Below, piece after piece: positions 36,794-44,539 of a stretch of 64,000 nt of DNA. Positions within the stretch are counted from its first letter, which is position 1, and each line of letters starts with the position of its first letter. Position numbers and translations under genes: made by a program. The DNA comes from JBOEGW01 sp050633625. Lineage in GTDB: Bacteria; Pseudomonadota; Alphaproteobacteria; Rhodobacterales; Rhodobacteraceae. The notes below the pieces were generated by a model, which ran no database searches, was not told the DNA's origin, and saw only the letters and a program-made list of their open reading frames with translations. Location: positions 62,001 to 126,000 of the forward strand of contig JBOEGW010000011.1 in the NCBI GenBank assembly GCA_050633625.1, given 5' to 3'.

Positions 36794-37642
36794 TCAGCGT
36801 TTACTCCTCAATAAGATCAATTCAACTCGGTTATTGCGGATCGCCATCGGGTTTCGCGCCGCCGGTTTTCGGTCAGCATGGCCCGTAACCCGTTGCACGC
36901 GACCCGCAGGAAAGGCGTTTTGCGACAATAGCTTACGCACAGCATCTGCACGTTCCCCAGAGACTTCCCAAGACGTATTTTGCGCTACAACAACCGGCTG
37001 AGACCGCACATGCGCCTCCACAGCGACGCCGTTTTGAACCAACGAAAACACCCGCGCCATCATGCCAGAAATTTCTTCCATCAACGCTGTAGGCTTCGCG
37101 GAGTTCGGCTCGAAGAGCGGTTCCGACTCAGTGTCAAAAATCTCGATGATCAACCCTTCGTCAGTCAGCTCGGTCACGATATGGCGCCCCGTCAGCTCGG
37201 ACACCATACTTTCGCCAGCCTTCCCGGTCAGCATTTCCTCAAGCTCGGCAAACGCTGCTTCTTCTGCCGCATGTGCGACATCCTTGCCCGCGCCGTTGCC
37301 CGCCTCATCCCCCGCATCCGATGCCGCCTCAGAGGGACTCGGCATGCCGCCGGTGCCAGACTGCGCCAAAGTTTCTTCTGTGAAAACACTATCGCCGCCC
37401 AGCGCGCCGTCACCGCCCCCCGAAATTCGATTCACCGGAATTGTCGGCGCGAAGTAGTCCGAAATCCCTTTGCGTTGTTGTTCTGTTGTTGCGTTCAATA
37501 GCCACATCAACAAGAAGAAGGCCATCATGGCCGTCACGAAGTCAGCGTAAGCAACTTTCCAAGCACCACCATGATGCCCGTCGCCGCTTACTTTCTTGAC
37601 CTTCTTGTAGATAATGACCGGCGCATTCCCTTGCCCGCTCAT
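36794..37642 (-). CDS. motB: Flagellar motor stator protein MotB
   Basis: MotB anchors the stator to peptidoglycan and carries protons. The ATG at 37642 gives 282 residues; the frame is open nine codons further. The single membrane helix WKVAYADFVTAMMAFFLLMW holds the proton-carrying Asp at D34. A long Gly/Ala/Glu linker leads to a C-terminal OmpA-like domain. The usual GHTD segment reads EAHVRSQP here, while SGERADAVRKLL and NRVELILL are kept. It is the most upstream flagellar gene on this strand and has a perfect CtrA-type box before it. Confidence 0.93.
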   Translation of the reverse strand: MSGQGNAPVIIYKKVKKVSGDGHHGGAWKVAYADFVTAMMAFFLLMWLLNATTEQQRKGISDYFAPTIPVNRISGGGDGALGGDSVFTEETLAQSGTGGMPSPSEAASDAGDEAGNGAGKDVAHAAEEAAFAELEEMLTGKAGESMVSELTGRHIVTELTDEGLIIEIFDTESEPLFEPNSAKPTALMEEISGMMARVFSLVQNGVAVEAHVRSQPVVVAQNTSWEVSGERADAVRKLLSQNAFPAGRVQRVTGHADRKPAARNPMAIRNNRVELILLRSKR

Positions 37643-37688
37643 GACACCACCTCTTATTTCACCCAACAACAGGTGTAGCGCCCCGGGG

Positions 37689-37703
37689 TTAAGGTGGGCT
37701 TAA
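37689..37703 (-). promoter_or_regulatory. CtrA-type box upstream of motB
   Basis: A perfect TTAA-N7-TTAA lies 47 nt before the motB start. CtrA full sites of this form control flagellar and cell-cycle genes in alphaproteobacteria; binding here is inferred from the pattern. Confidence 0.5.
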
Positions 37704-37783
37704 GCTCTGCGTTTGTCAGGGGTTTTCTTGCGAAATGGTTAACAGTTTACCCAACCCCGACTTGACGGGGTCCGGCTTGGCCC

Positions 37784-37811
37784 TTGACTTCGTTGCACAT
37801 GCAACAATAAC
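37784..37811 (+). promoter_or_regulatory. Promoter of hmgA
   Basis: TTGACT (37784-37789), a 16-bp spacer and AATAAC (37806-37811) form a plausible sigma-70 promoter about 50 nt before the hmgA start codon. The spacer is almost entirely filled by the palindrome at 37792-37805, a classic repressor arrangement. Confidence 0.5.
37792..37805. promoter_or_regulatory. Palindromic operator before hmgA
   Basis: GTTGCACATGCAAC is a perfect 14-bp palindrome between the likely -35 and -10 of hmgA. A near copy, GTTGCAAACGCAAC, lies before the aromatic hydroxylase gene at 42883. Both have TC just before the first half. A shared repressor of the aromatic catabolic genes is inferred; no such regulator gene is in the window. 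Confidence 0.65.
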
Positions 37812-37859
37812 CTGCCCCGGCGAACACGGCGCGCTATGCGTATGCATGAGGAACTCCCA

Positions 37860-39212
37860 ATGACCAGCCAAGATCGGCCGACCACAATTGCCAAGTCCGA
37901 AAGCACCACACCGGGATATATGCCCGGTTTTGGCAATGACTTTGAAACCGAAGCTTTGCCCGGCGCCCTCCCCCAAGGCCAAAACAGCCCGCAGAAATGC
38001 AACTACGGCCTCTACGCCGAACAGCTTTCGGGCACCGCCTTCACCGCGCCGCGCGGCCAGAATGAGCGCAGCTGGTGTTACCGCATCCGGCCCTCAGTAA
38101 AGCACACAGGTCGGTTTGCAAAAATTGACATGCCCTATTGGGTCAGCGCACCGCATGTGGACCCAGAGGTCATTTCGCTTGGTCAATATCGCTGGGATCC
38201 GCTGCCCCACTCAAGCGCAGAGCTCACCTTCGTGACCGGCATGCGCACCATGACAACGGCTGGAGATGTGAACACCCAAGTCGGCATGGCAACGCATGTC
38301 TACCTCGCCAATACCTCCATGGTGGATGACTACTTTTATTCCGCCGACAGTGAGCTTCTCGTGGTGCCACAAGAAGGGCTTTTGCGCTTTCACACAGAAC
38401 TTGGGATCATCGATCTTGAACCCAAGGAGATCGCGATCTTGCCGCGTGGGATGGTGTTCCGGGTTGAAGTCGTTGAAGGCCCGGCGCGTGGGTTCGTTTG
38501 CGAAAACTACGGTCAGAAGTTCGACCTCCCTTCAAGGGGACCGATTGGCGCCAACTGTATGGCCAATCCCCGCGATTTCAAAACGCCCGTTGCCGCCTTT
38601 GAGGACCGTGAAGTCGCGTCTACCGTGACGGTAAAATGGTGTGGGCAATTCCACGAAACGAAGATTGGTCACAGCCCGCTTGATGTGGTGGCTTGGCATG
38701 GGAATTACGCGCCTGTGAAATACGATTTGCGCACCTATTCCCCTGTTGGTGCAATCTTGTTTGACCATCCAGACCCGTCCATCTTTACGGTCCTCACAGC
38801 ATCGTCCGGCCAAGAAGGCACCGCCAACATTGACTTCGTGTTGTTCCGCGAACGCTGGATGGTCGCAGAGAACACCTTCCGCCCGCCGTGGTACCACAAA
38901 AACATCATGTCCGAGCTTATGGGAAATATTTACGGACAGTATGATGCAAAGCCCCAAGGGTTCATCCCCGGCGGCATTAGTCTTCACAATATGATGCTGC
39001 CCCATGGGCCTGATGGGCCTGCGTTTGAAGGTGCGTCAAATGCTGATCTGGCGGCGGAAAAGCTCGACAACACAATGAGCTTTATGTTCGAGACTCGTTT
39101 CCCCCAGCATCTTACTGGCTTTGCTGCCACGAAAGCTCCGCTTCAAGAGACCTACATTGAGTGTTGGGATGGGCTTGAGAAAAAGTTCGACGGCACCCCC
39201 GGAGAAAAGTGA
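37860..39212 (+). CDS. hmgA: Homogentisate 1,2-dioxygenase
   Basis: This Fe(II) enzyme opens the ring of homogentisate to maleylacetoacetate in tyrosine/phenylacetate-type catabolism. The ATG at 37860 has GAGGA 7 nt upstream; an in-frame ATG at 37836 overlaps the promoter. The 450-residue product has the family start GYMPGFGNDFETEALPGALP. The iron ligands match the human enzyme: H346 and E352 (PPWYHKNIMSELMG) and H376 (GGISLHNMMLPHGPD). Length and spacing are normal. fumarylacetoacetase follows. Confidence 0.97.
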   Translation: MTSQDRPTTIAKSESTTPGYMPGFGNDFETEALPGALPQGQNSPQKCNYGLYAEQLSGTAFTAPRGQNERSWCYRIRPSVKHTGRFAKIDMPYWVSAPHVDPEVISLGQYRWDPLPHSSAELTFVTGMRTMTTAGDVNTQVGMATHVYLANTSMVDDYFYSADSELLVVPQEGLLRFHTELGIIDLEPKEIAILPRGMVFRVEVVEGPARGFVCENYGQKFDLPSRGPIGANCMANPRDFKTPVAAFEDREVASTVTVKWCGQFHETKIGHSPLDVVAWHGNYAPVKYDLRTYSPVGAILFDHPDPSIFTVLTASSGQEGTANIDFVLFRERWMVAENTFRPPWYHKNIMSELMGNIYGQYDAKPQGFIPGGISLHNMMLPHGPDGPAFEGASNADLAAEKLDNTMSFMFETRFPQHLTGFAATKAPLQETYIECWDGLEKKFDGTPGEK

Positions 39213-39230
39213 TACCAACAAGATCCAAGG

Positions 39231-39267
39231 CCGGGGGGCGCTGCCCCCCAGACCCCCCGGGATATTT
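39231..39267. repeat. REP-like GC palindrome between hmgA and fahA
   Basis: The stretch starts CCGGGGGGCGCTGCCCCCC and continues AGACCCCCCGGGATATTT. It can fold as GGGGGGC / GCCCCCC with a 3-nt loop or as an outer CCGGGGGG / CCCCCCGG pair. From memory, this pattern is a common dispersed intergenic element in Rhodobacterales; only one clear copy is in this window. Confidence 0.6.
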
Positions 39268-39314
39268 CCGGAACACTGAAAAGGCGCGGCGCGCGCGCGA
39301 CGAAAGGCAAGACC

Positions 39315-40580
39315 ATGGCATTGAAGAAGAGTTGGGTAGAGACTGCGAATGTCCCAGATTGCGAGTTTCCCCTGAACAATCTGCCTTATGGCGTGTTTTC
39401 GGTTGGCGATGGCGAGTTGCATTGCGGTGTGGCGATTGGGGATCGGATCATTGACCTCAGCGGGCTTGAAGAGGCTGGCATTTTGCGCGCCGACAAAGCG
39501 GCAGATGTTTTGGATGCGCCCTATTGGAACGATTTCATGGAGCTTGGACCAAAGGCTTGGTCCGCGTACCGCGCCGCCCTCACAGCGTTGTTGGCAGAAG
39601 GCGCAGATGACGCCATCCAAGACCAACTGACGACCTATTCGGTTCCGATGAGCAGCGCGGAAATGCACCTCCCAATTGCGGTTTCTGAATACACTGATTT
39701 TTATGCCGGGAAACACCATGCAGTGAATGTCGGCACCATGTTTCGGGGCGCTGAGAACGCGCTTCCGCCGAACTGGCTTTCAATTCCGATTGGCTACAAT
39801 GGCCGCGCCTCATCGGTGGTGGTTTCCGGCACGCCAGTACGCCGCCCTTGGGGGCAGCTCAAAGCGCCTGACGCCGAACTGCCAGTCTTTGCGCCCTGTA
39901 AACGGTTTGACCTTGAGCTTGAGATGGGCGCCATTGTTGGCACCTCCTCTGATGGCCCGGTGAGCGTGGCAGAAGCGGACGATATGATTTTTGGCTACGT
40001 GCTGATGAATGACTGGTCAGCGCGCGACATCCAAGCCTGGGAATATCAGCCACTTGGACCGTTCCAAGCCAAAGCCACCGCCACCACGATCAGCCCTTGG
40101 ATCGTGACCAAAGAGGCGCTTGAACCCTTTCGGACCTCCACACCAGAGCGTGAGCGGGACTTGCTTAACTACCTCAAGGAACCCGGCCCGATGTTGTTTG
40201 ACATTGACCTTTCGGTATCACTCTCCCCAAAGGGCGGCACTGCGCAAACCATCACCAAAACTAACTATAGCCAGATGTATTACTCTGCGGCGCAACAACT
40301 TTGTCATCATTCCACCTCCGGCTGCCCAATGAACTCTGGCGATCTTCTTGGTTCGGGCACGATTTCCGGTGAGGCCAAAGACAGTCGCGGCTCGCTTTTG
40401 GAACTGTCATGGGGCGGTAAGGAACCGCTTGAGTTGGCGGATGGATTGACCCGGACCTTCCTTGAGGATGGCGATGTCCTGACCCTGCACGGCGCGGCCC
40501 AGGGCGATGGATACCTCGTTGGGTTCGGGGCCTGTTCCGGCGAAATCTTGCCCGCTCTGGATGACCCCTTCAAACGATAA
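39315..40580 (+). CDS. fahA: Fumarylacetoacetase
   Basis: The enzyme hydrolyses fumarylacetoacetate to fumarate and acetoacetate, the last step of the homogentisate pathway. The 421-residue product has an N-terminal SH3-like domain (ETANVPDCEFPLNNLPYGVF) and the FAH catalytic domain. Typical stretches are EYTDFYAGKHHAVNVGTMFR, YVLMNDWSARDIQAWEYQPL and the Ca-binding FDLELEMGAIVG. It follows hmgA by about 100 nt, which contain a REP-like element. A maleylacetoacetate isomerase is not found next to it. Confidence 0.96.
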   Translation: MALKKSWVETANVPDCEFPLNNLPYGVFSVGDGELHCGVAIGDRIIDLSGLEEAGILRADKAADVLDAPYWNDFMELGPKAWSAYRAALTALLAEGADDAIQDQLTTYSVPMSSAEMHLPIAVSEYTDFYAGKHHAVNVGTMFRGAENALPPNWLSIPIGYNGRASSVVVSGTPVRRPWGQLKAPDAELPVFAPCKRFDLELEMGAIVGTSSDGPVSVAEADDMIFGYVLMNDWSARDIQAWEYQPLGPFQAKATATTISPWIVTKEALEPFRTSTPERERDLLNYLKEPGPMLFDIDLSVSLSPKGGTAQTITKTNYSQMYYSAAQQLCHHSTSGCPMNSGDLLGSGTISGEAKDSRGSLLELSWGGKEPLELADGLTRTFLEDGDVLTLHGAAQGDGYLVGFGACSGEILPALDDPFKR

Positions 40581-40638
40581 GTTGAAGCTCAGGCCCCCCT
40601 CCCGCAAGGTGGGCGGGCATTTGATGAAGGAGTACCCA

Positions 40639-41103
40639 ATGCGCCGATTTACAATGACTTTTGCCGCTGCGCTTATTTGCGCCGCACCCAGCTTTGCCGA
40701 CACCGCCGCTTTGGCGCGTGAATATATTGAGCTCCCCTCGAACCAAGCCATGGTGGACGACATGTTTTCCGCCGATGCCATGGCGGCGAACTTCCTGCTT
40801 GGCGTGCCCCCCGGCACCGATATTCCTGCCGAAAAGGTCACCCAAATCGGGCAAGTCCTCTCTGAGGGCATGGCGACAATCCGGCCCAAAATGATGGCGG
40901 AAATGGAAGCCACAATGACCACGTTGTTCACCGAGCCGGAATTGGAAGCGCTGATCGCCTTCTACAAGTCCGAGCACGGCGCCACCGTCATGCAAAAAAC
41001 CCAAGGGATGATGCAAACCGTCATGGCCAACATCGCCCCGGAAATGAACGCAATGCAACAAGAAACCCTGCCCAAGATCCTTGAGATCATGCAGGCCGAA
41101 TAA
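40639..41103 (+). CDS. DUF2059 domain secreted protein
   Basis: The ATG at 40639 with GAAGGAG upstream gives 154 residues. It has a signal peptide (MRRFTMTFAAALICAAPSFA) and a helical DUF2059-type domain (VTQIGQVLSEGMATIRPKMM, then FTEPELEALIAFYKSEHGAT and QKTQGMMQTVMANIAPEMNA). The family has no known biochemical role. It lies between fahA and the MBL-fold gene with short gaps and is probably in the same operon. Confidence 0.8.
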   Translation: MRRFTMTFAAALICAAPSFADTAALAREYIELPSNQAMVDDMFSADAMAANFLLGVPPGTDIPAEKVTQIGQVLSEGMATIRPKMMAEMEATMTTLFTEPELEALIAFYKSEHGATVMQKTQGMMQTVMANIAPEMNAMQQETLPKILEIMQAE

Positions 41104-41115
41104 CGGAGAGACCAC

Positions 41116-42066
41116 ATGGCCAAGGCGTTTGCCTCACAAGGCGACATGAGCGAAAAAACGATCAGTTTCACCCAAGTCGGTGAGGGGCTTTATGCCTTCA
41201 CCGCGCAGGGTGATCCCAACACGGGCGTCATCATCGGGGATGACAGTGTGATGATCGTCGAAGCGCAAGCAACACCGCGTCTTGCGCGCAAGGTGATTGA
41301 ATGCGTGCGCTCTGTCACCGACAAGCCCATCAGCCATGTGGTCCTGACCCATTATCACGCCGTACGCGTCCTTGGCGCCTCTGCTTATGGTGCGCGCGAA
41401 ATCATCATGTCCGACACCGCTGCCGCTATGGTGGAAGAACGCGGACAAGAAGATTGGGACAGTGAATTTGGCCGTTTTCCCCGGTTGTTTGAAGGCCACG
41501 AGGAAATCCCCGGCCTCACACGCCCAACAACAACATTCAGCGACAAAATGACAGTGATGCTCGGCAAACGCCGGGTCGACATCATGAAACTCGGCCGCGC
41601 GCACACGGCAGGCGATGCCGTCATTTGGGTGCCTGACCAAGAGGTGATGTTCACCGGCGATATCGTTGAATACCACTCAGCCTGTTATTGCGGAGATGGG
41701 CATTTTGCGGATTGGGGCAACACTCTGGATGCGATCGCGGCCTTTGGCCCAAAATCCATCGCACCGGGACGAGGTGACGCCTTGGTCGGAGAAGAGATGG
41801 TCGCCAAAGCCATCATGAGCACCCGCGATTTCGTCGACAGCACCTACGCCCCAGTCGCGCGGATCGTGGCGCGTGGTGGTACCCTCAAAGAAGCTTGGGA
41901 CGCGGTGCGCGAAGCCTGCGATCCCAAATTCAGCGATTACGCAATCTATGAACATTGCCTGCCGTTCAACGTCGCGCGCGCCTATGACGAGGCCCGCGGC
42001 ATCGACACACCGCGCGTATGGACCGCCCAACGCGACATCGACATGTGGGAAGCGCTGCAAGGCTAA
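41116..42066 (+). CDS. MBL-fold metallo-hydrolase with altered second metal site
   Basis: The 316-residue product has the metallo-beta-lactamase fold order. The HxHxDH motif reads HYHAVR (H79, H81, V83, R84). The third His is H163 in RAHTAGD and the bridging Asp is D182 in FTGDIVEY. The usual GHG near the end reads GRG (R219). Thus the three His of metal site 1 remain, while the Asp and both His of site 2 are replaced. It lies 12 nt after the DUF2059 gene and before a terminator. The substrate is unknown; a role in aromatic catabolism is suggested only by context. Confidence 0.85.
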   Translation: MAKAFASQGDMSEKTISFTQVGEGLYAFTAQGDPNTGVIIGDDSVMIVEAQATPRLARKVIECVRSVTDKPISHVVLTHYHAVRVLGASAYGAREIIMSDTAAAMVEERGQEDWDSEFGRFPRLFEGHEEIPGLTRPTTTFSDKMTVMLGKRRVDIMKLGRAHTAGDAVIWVPDQEVMFTGDIVEYHSACYCGDGHFADWGNTLDAIAAFGPKSIAPGRGDALVGEEMVAKAIMSTRDFVDSTYAPVARIVARGGTLKEAWDAVREACDPKFSDYAIYEHCLPFNVARAYDEARGIDTPRVWTAQRDIDMWEALQG

Positions 42067-42087
42067 GGCCCGAAAAACCCTCAAGAA

Positions 42088-42116
42088 ACGGCGACTTTCG
42101 AGTCGCCGTTTTTTTT
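42088..42116 (+). terminator. Rho-independent terminator after the MBL-fold gene
   Basis: A 9-bp stem (ACGGCGACT / AGTCGCCGT) with a TTCG tetraloop is followed by eight T. It ends the hmgA-fahA-DUF2059-MBL transcript, 22 nt after the stop. Confidence 0.92.
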
Positions 42117-42154
42117 GGCTCACCGCTTAATAAGTAAGCGATTGCTCCTACACT

Positions 42155-42170
42155 AAGGTCGCAAGACCTT
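42155..42170. other. Small hairpin in the region before the DUF1097 gene
   Basis: AAGGTC-GCAA-GACCTT is a perfect 6-bp hairpin with a GNRA-like tetraloop. It lies between the MBL-gene terminator and the DUF1097 gene (start 42325). It could be part of a leader RNA; no function can be assigned. Confidence 0.3.
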
Positions 42171-42324
42171 TGTCTTAAGACGATAGAATTATGAGAGAAA
42201 CCACCCTCCACGCCTAAAAATTGCGCACACCTTTGAGCGTAAGGCTGATCGAAACGCTTGTGAGTTTCGCAATGACAAAGCCGCGCCCAAACCGTGCAAA
42301 AGCAAAATCCCAGGGAGGGAACAC

Positions 42325-42822
42325 ATGGATATCATTCTCGCATTGGCCGTTTCAATCGGCCTTCTTGGTGGCGTCTCCACCTATTTATTCCTCACAGTCG
42401 GCGCGATCCAGATCTGGATTGCCTTCATCGCATGGGCCAGTTTCTACCATTGCGGCGGCGGCATGGAGGGACTGAAAAAATCCGTCATGGCCAACATCTG
42501 GGGCGCGGTTGTCGGCTTTGTCGCTTTGCTCCTGATCTTCAAGGTTGATCTTGGTTTGCCGGGCGTGATGTGGCCGTCAATCGTTGTCGCTATCACCGCG
42601 TTTGTGCTTGTGTTGGGTGCGAAAGTCCCGGCGCTTGGCGTGATCCCGGCGGGCGTATATGGCTACGCGGCAATCGCTGGATACGGGCTTTTGTCCGGCG
42701 CGGAAATTGCCAAAATGGACCTCGCCAATCCCCTCCTGTGCACGGTTGTCTCGATGGTGATTGGCGCACTCTTTGGGATCGTTTCCGAGAAGTTCGCGGG
42801 CATTATGGCCAAGTCTGAATAA
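42325..42822 (+). CDS. DUF1097 family membrane protein
   Basis: The 165-residue product is highly hydrophobic, with about five membrane helices (MDIILALAVSIGLLGGVSTY; IQIWIAFIAWASFYHCGGGM; ANIWGAVVGFVALLLIF; WPSIVVAITAFVLVLGAKVP; TVVSMVIGALFGIVSEKF). The FYHCGGGMEGLKKS segment after helix 2 is typical of DUF1097. GGGAGG lies before the ATG. The family role is unknown; a transport role is possible but not shown. Confidence 0.8.
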   Translation: MDIILALAVSIGLLGGVSTYLFLTVGAIQIWIAFIAWASFYHCGGGMEGLKKSVMANIWGAVVGFVALLLIFKVDLGLPGVMWPSIVVAITAFVLVLGAKVPALGVIPAGVYGYAAIAGYGLLSGAEIAKMDLANPLLCTVVSMVIGALFGIVSEKFAGIMAKSE

Positions 42823-42840
42823 CCCAATTGGGCCTCTAAA

Positions 42841-42865
42841 GAGGGCCGCAATACCAGCGGCCCTC
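42841..42865. other. Strong hairpin after the DUF1097 gene
   Basis: A 9-bp perfect stem (GAGGGCCGC / GCGGCCCTC) with a 7-nt loop lies 18 nt after the DUF1097 stop. No clear T-run follows, so it may be a weak terminator or an mRNA 3'-end stabiliser. Confidence 0.5.
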
Positions 42866-42882
42866 ACCTCGCCTTCATTTTC

Positions 42883-42896
42883 GTTGCAAACGCAAC
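42883..42896. promoter_or_regulatory. Palindromic operator before the FAD hydroxylase gene
   Basis: GTTGCAAACGCAAC (5-bp arms around AAAC) lies 42 nt before the hydroxylase start codon. It shares arms, total length and the preceding TC with the hmgA operator at 37792, which points to control by the same regulator. Confidence 0.6.
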
Positions 42897-42937
42897 AGTT
42901 CTCACATAGGGTCTTCCCGCGACAGGAGGAGGCCCAG

Positions 42938-44536
42938 ATGAACAAGATATTCGAAGTCCCGATGTACCCCTATGCGCGGTCACCGGATCAAGATGCCGCA
43001 ACACCTGTGCGCCGCCCCGTGGTGATCATCGGCGCGGGTCCAGTCGGCCTCGCGGCCGCCATCGACCTCGTGCAACAAGGCATCCCCACAGTGGTCCTCG
43101 ATGAAAACGACAAGGTATCATTTGGATCGCGCGCAATTTGTTTTGCAAAACGCCCCCTCGAAATTCTCGACCGGCTTGGCTGCGCTCAGCCCATTGTCGA
43201 CAAAGGCGTGGAATGGGAGCTGGGCAAAGTCTTTTTCGATGAACGCCAGATCTTTGCCTTCAATCTGCTGCCGGAAAGTGGCCATAAACGCCCCGCCTTC
43301 ATCAACCTGCAACAATACTACTTCGAAAAATACCTCGTAGACCGCGCCCTTGCACTCGCGGCCACAGGCGCCCCCATCGAAATTCGCGGCATGTCCAAAG
43401 TGGAGGCCATGACGCAGAACGACGACCATGTTTCCCTGACAATCAGCACCCCAGATGGCCCCTATAACCTTGAGGCGGATTGGCTCATCGCCTGCGATGG
43501 CGCGGGGTCGCCAACTCGGCACATGTTGAACCTCGATTTCGTTGGCCGTGTATTTGAAGACAACTTCCTGATCGCGGATGTGGTCATGGAAGCCGACTTC
43601 CCAACAGAACGCTGGTTCTGGTTCGATCCTCCCTTCAACAAAGGCCAATCCGCACTCCTACACAAACAGCCCGACGGCGTGTGGCGCATTGATCTGCAAC
43701 TCGGCTGGGACATCGACAAATCCGAGGAGAAAAAACCAGAAAACGTCATTCCCCGCCTCAAAGCCATGCTCGGGGAAGATGCAAAATTCGAGCTGGAATG
43801 GGTGTCGATCTATACCTTCCAATGTCGGCGCATGGAACGGTTCCACCATGGCCGCGTCCTGTTTGCCGGGGACAGCGCACACCAAGTGTCGCCCTTCGGG
43901 GCACGCGGAGCCAACTCCGGCCTCCAAGACACCGACAACCTAGCCTGGAAACTTGCCCTCGTAATCAACGGACAAGCGGACGAAACATTGCTGCACAGCT
44001 ACGACTTTGAGCGCGTGCATGGCGCCGAAGAAAACATCCTGAACTCCTCAAGGTCGACCGATTTCATCACCCCAAAATCCGAAATGTCGCGCCTTTTGCG
44101 CAATGCCGTTCTGGACCTCGCAGAACACCACGCCTTCGCGCGCCCCTTCGTGAATTCTGGCCGCCTATCGGTGCCCTGCACCTACGACGGGTCACCCCTC
44201 AACAGCCCAGACGCCCTGAACGGCCCATCCCGCAGTCGCCCCGGCGCACCCTGTCCGGATGCGCCGCTGGATAAAGGTTTCTTGCTGGATCAGCTTTGCA
44301 CCGGCTTCCAAATTCTCGCCATCAACACAAACGCCCCCAAAACCCTCACCGAGGCCGGCATCACAGTGACGACGCTCTCTCTCCCCGCCTCCCTCGAAAT
44401 CACAGCGCGCTACCTTGGCGATGCACCCTGCGCGATCTATCTGATCCGCCCCGATCAACACATCGCCGCGCGCTGGCCCAGCTATGATGAAACCGCCCTG
44501 CGCAAGGCCCTGCGCCGCGCCATTGGAAAGACATAA
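42938..44536 (+). CDS. FAD-dependent aromatic hydroxylase (MhpA-like flavin monooxygenase)
   Basis: The ATG at 42938 follows AGGAGGAGG; the frame is open upstream into the DUF1097 gene. The 532-residue product has the FAD motif PVVIIGAGPVGLAAAIDLVQ, the mid-domain VSLTIS...LIACDGAGSPTRHMLNLDF (DG motif), and the ribose-binding GRVLFAGDSAHQVSPFGARG, AN, typical of class A phenol hydroxylases. A thioredoxin-like C-terminal domain follows. The shared operator with hmgA suggests it makes homogentisate or a related diol, for example from 3-hydroxyphenylacetate. The substrate is inference. Confidence 0.85.
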   Translation: MNKIFEVPMYPYARSPDQDAATPVRRPVVIIGAGPVGLAAAIDLVQQGIPTVVLDENDKVSFGSRAICFAKRPLEILDRLGCAQPIVDKGVEWELGKVFFDERQIFAFNLLPESGHKRPAFINLQQYYFEKYLVDRALALAATGAPIEIRGMSKVEAMTQNDDHVSLTISTPDGPYNLEADWLIACDGAGSPTRHMLNLDFVGRVFEDNFLIADVVMEADFPTERWFWFDPPFNKGQSALLHKQPDGVWRIDLQLGWDIDKSEEKKPENVIPRLKAMLGEDAKFELEWVSIYTFQCRRMERFHHGRVLFAGDSAHQVSPFGARGANSGLQDTDNLAWKLALVINGQADETLLHSYDFERVHGAEENILNSSRSTDFITPKSEMSRLLRNAVLDLAEHHAFARPFVNSGRLSVPCTYDGSPLNSPDALNGPSRSRPGAPCPDAPLDKGFLLDQLCTGFQILAINTNAPKTLTEAGITVTTLSLPASLEITARYLGDAPCAIYLIRPDQHIAARWPSYDETALRKALRRAIGKT

Positions 44537-44539
44537 GCC

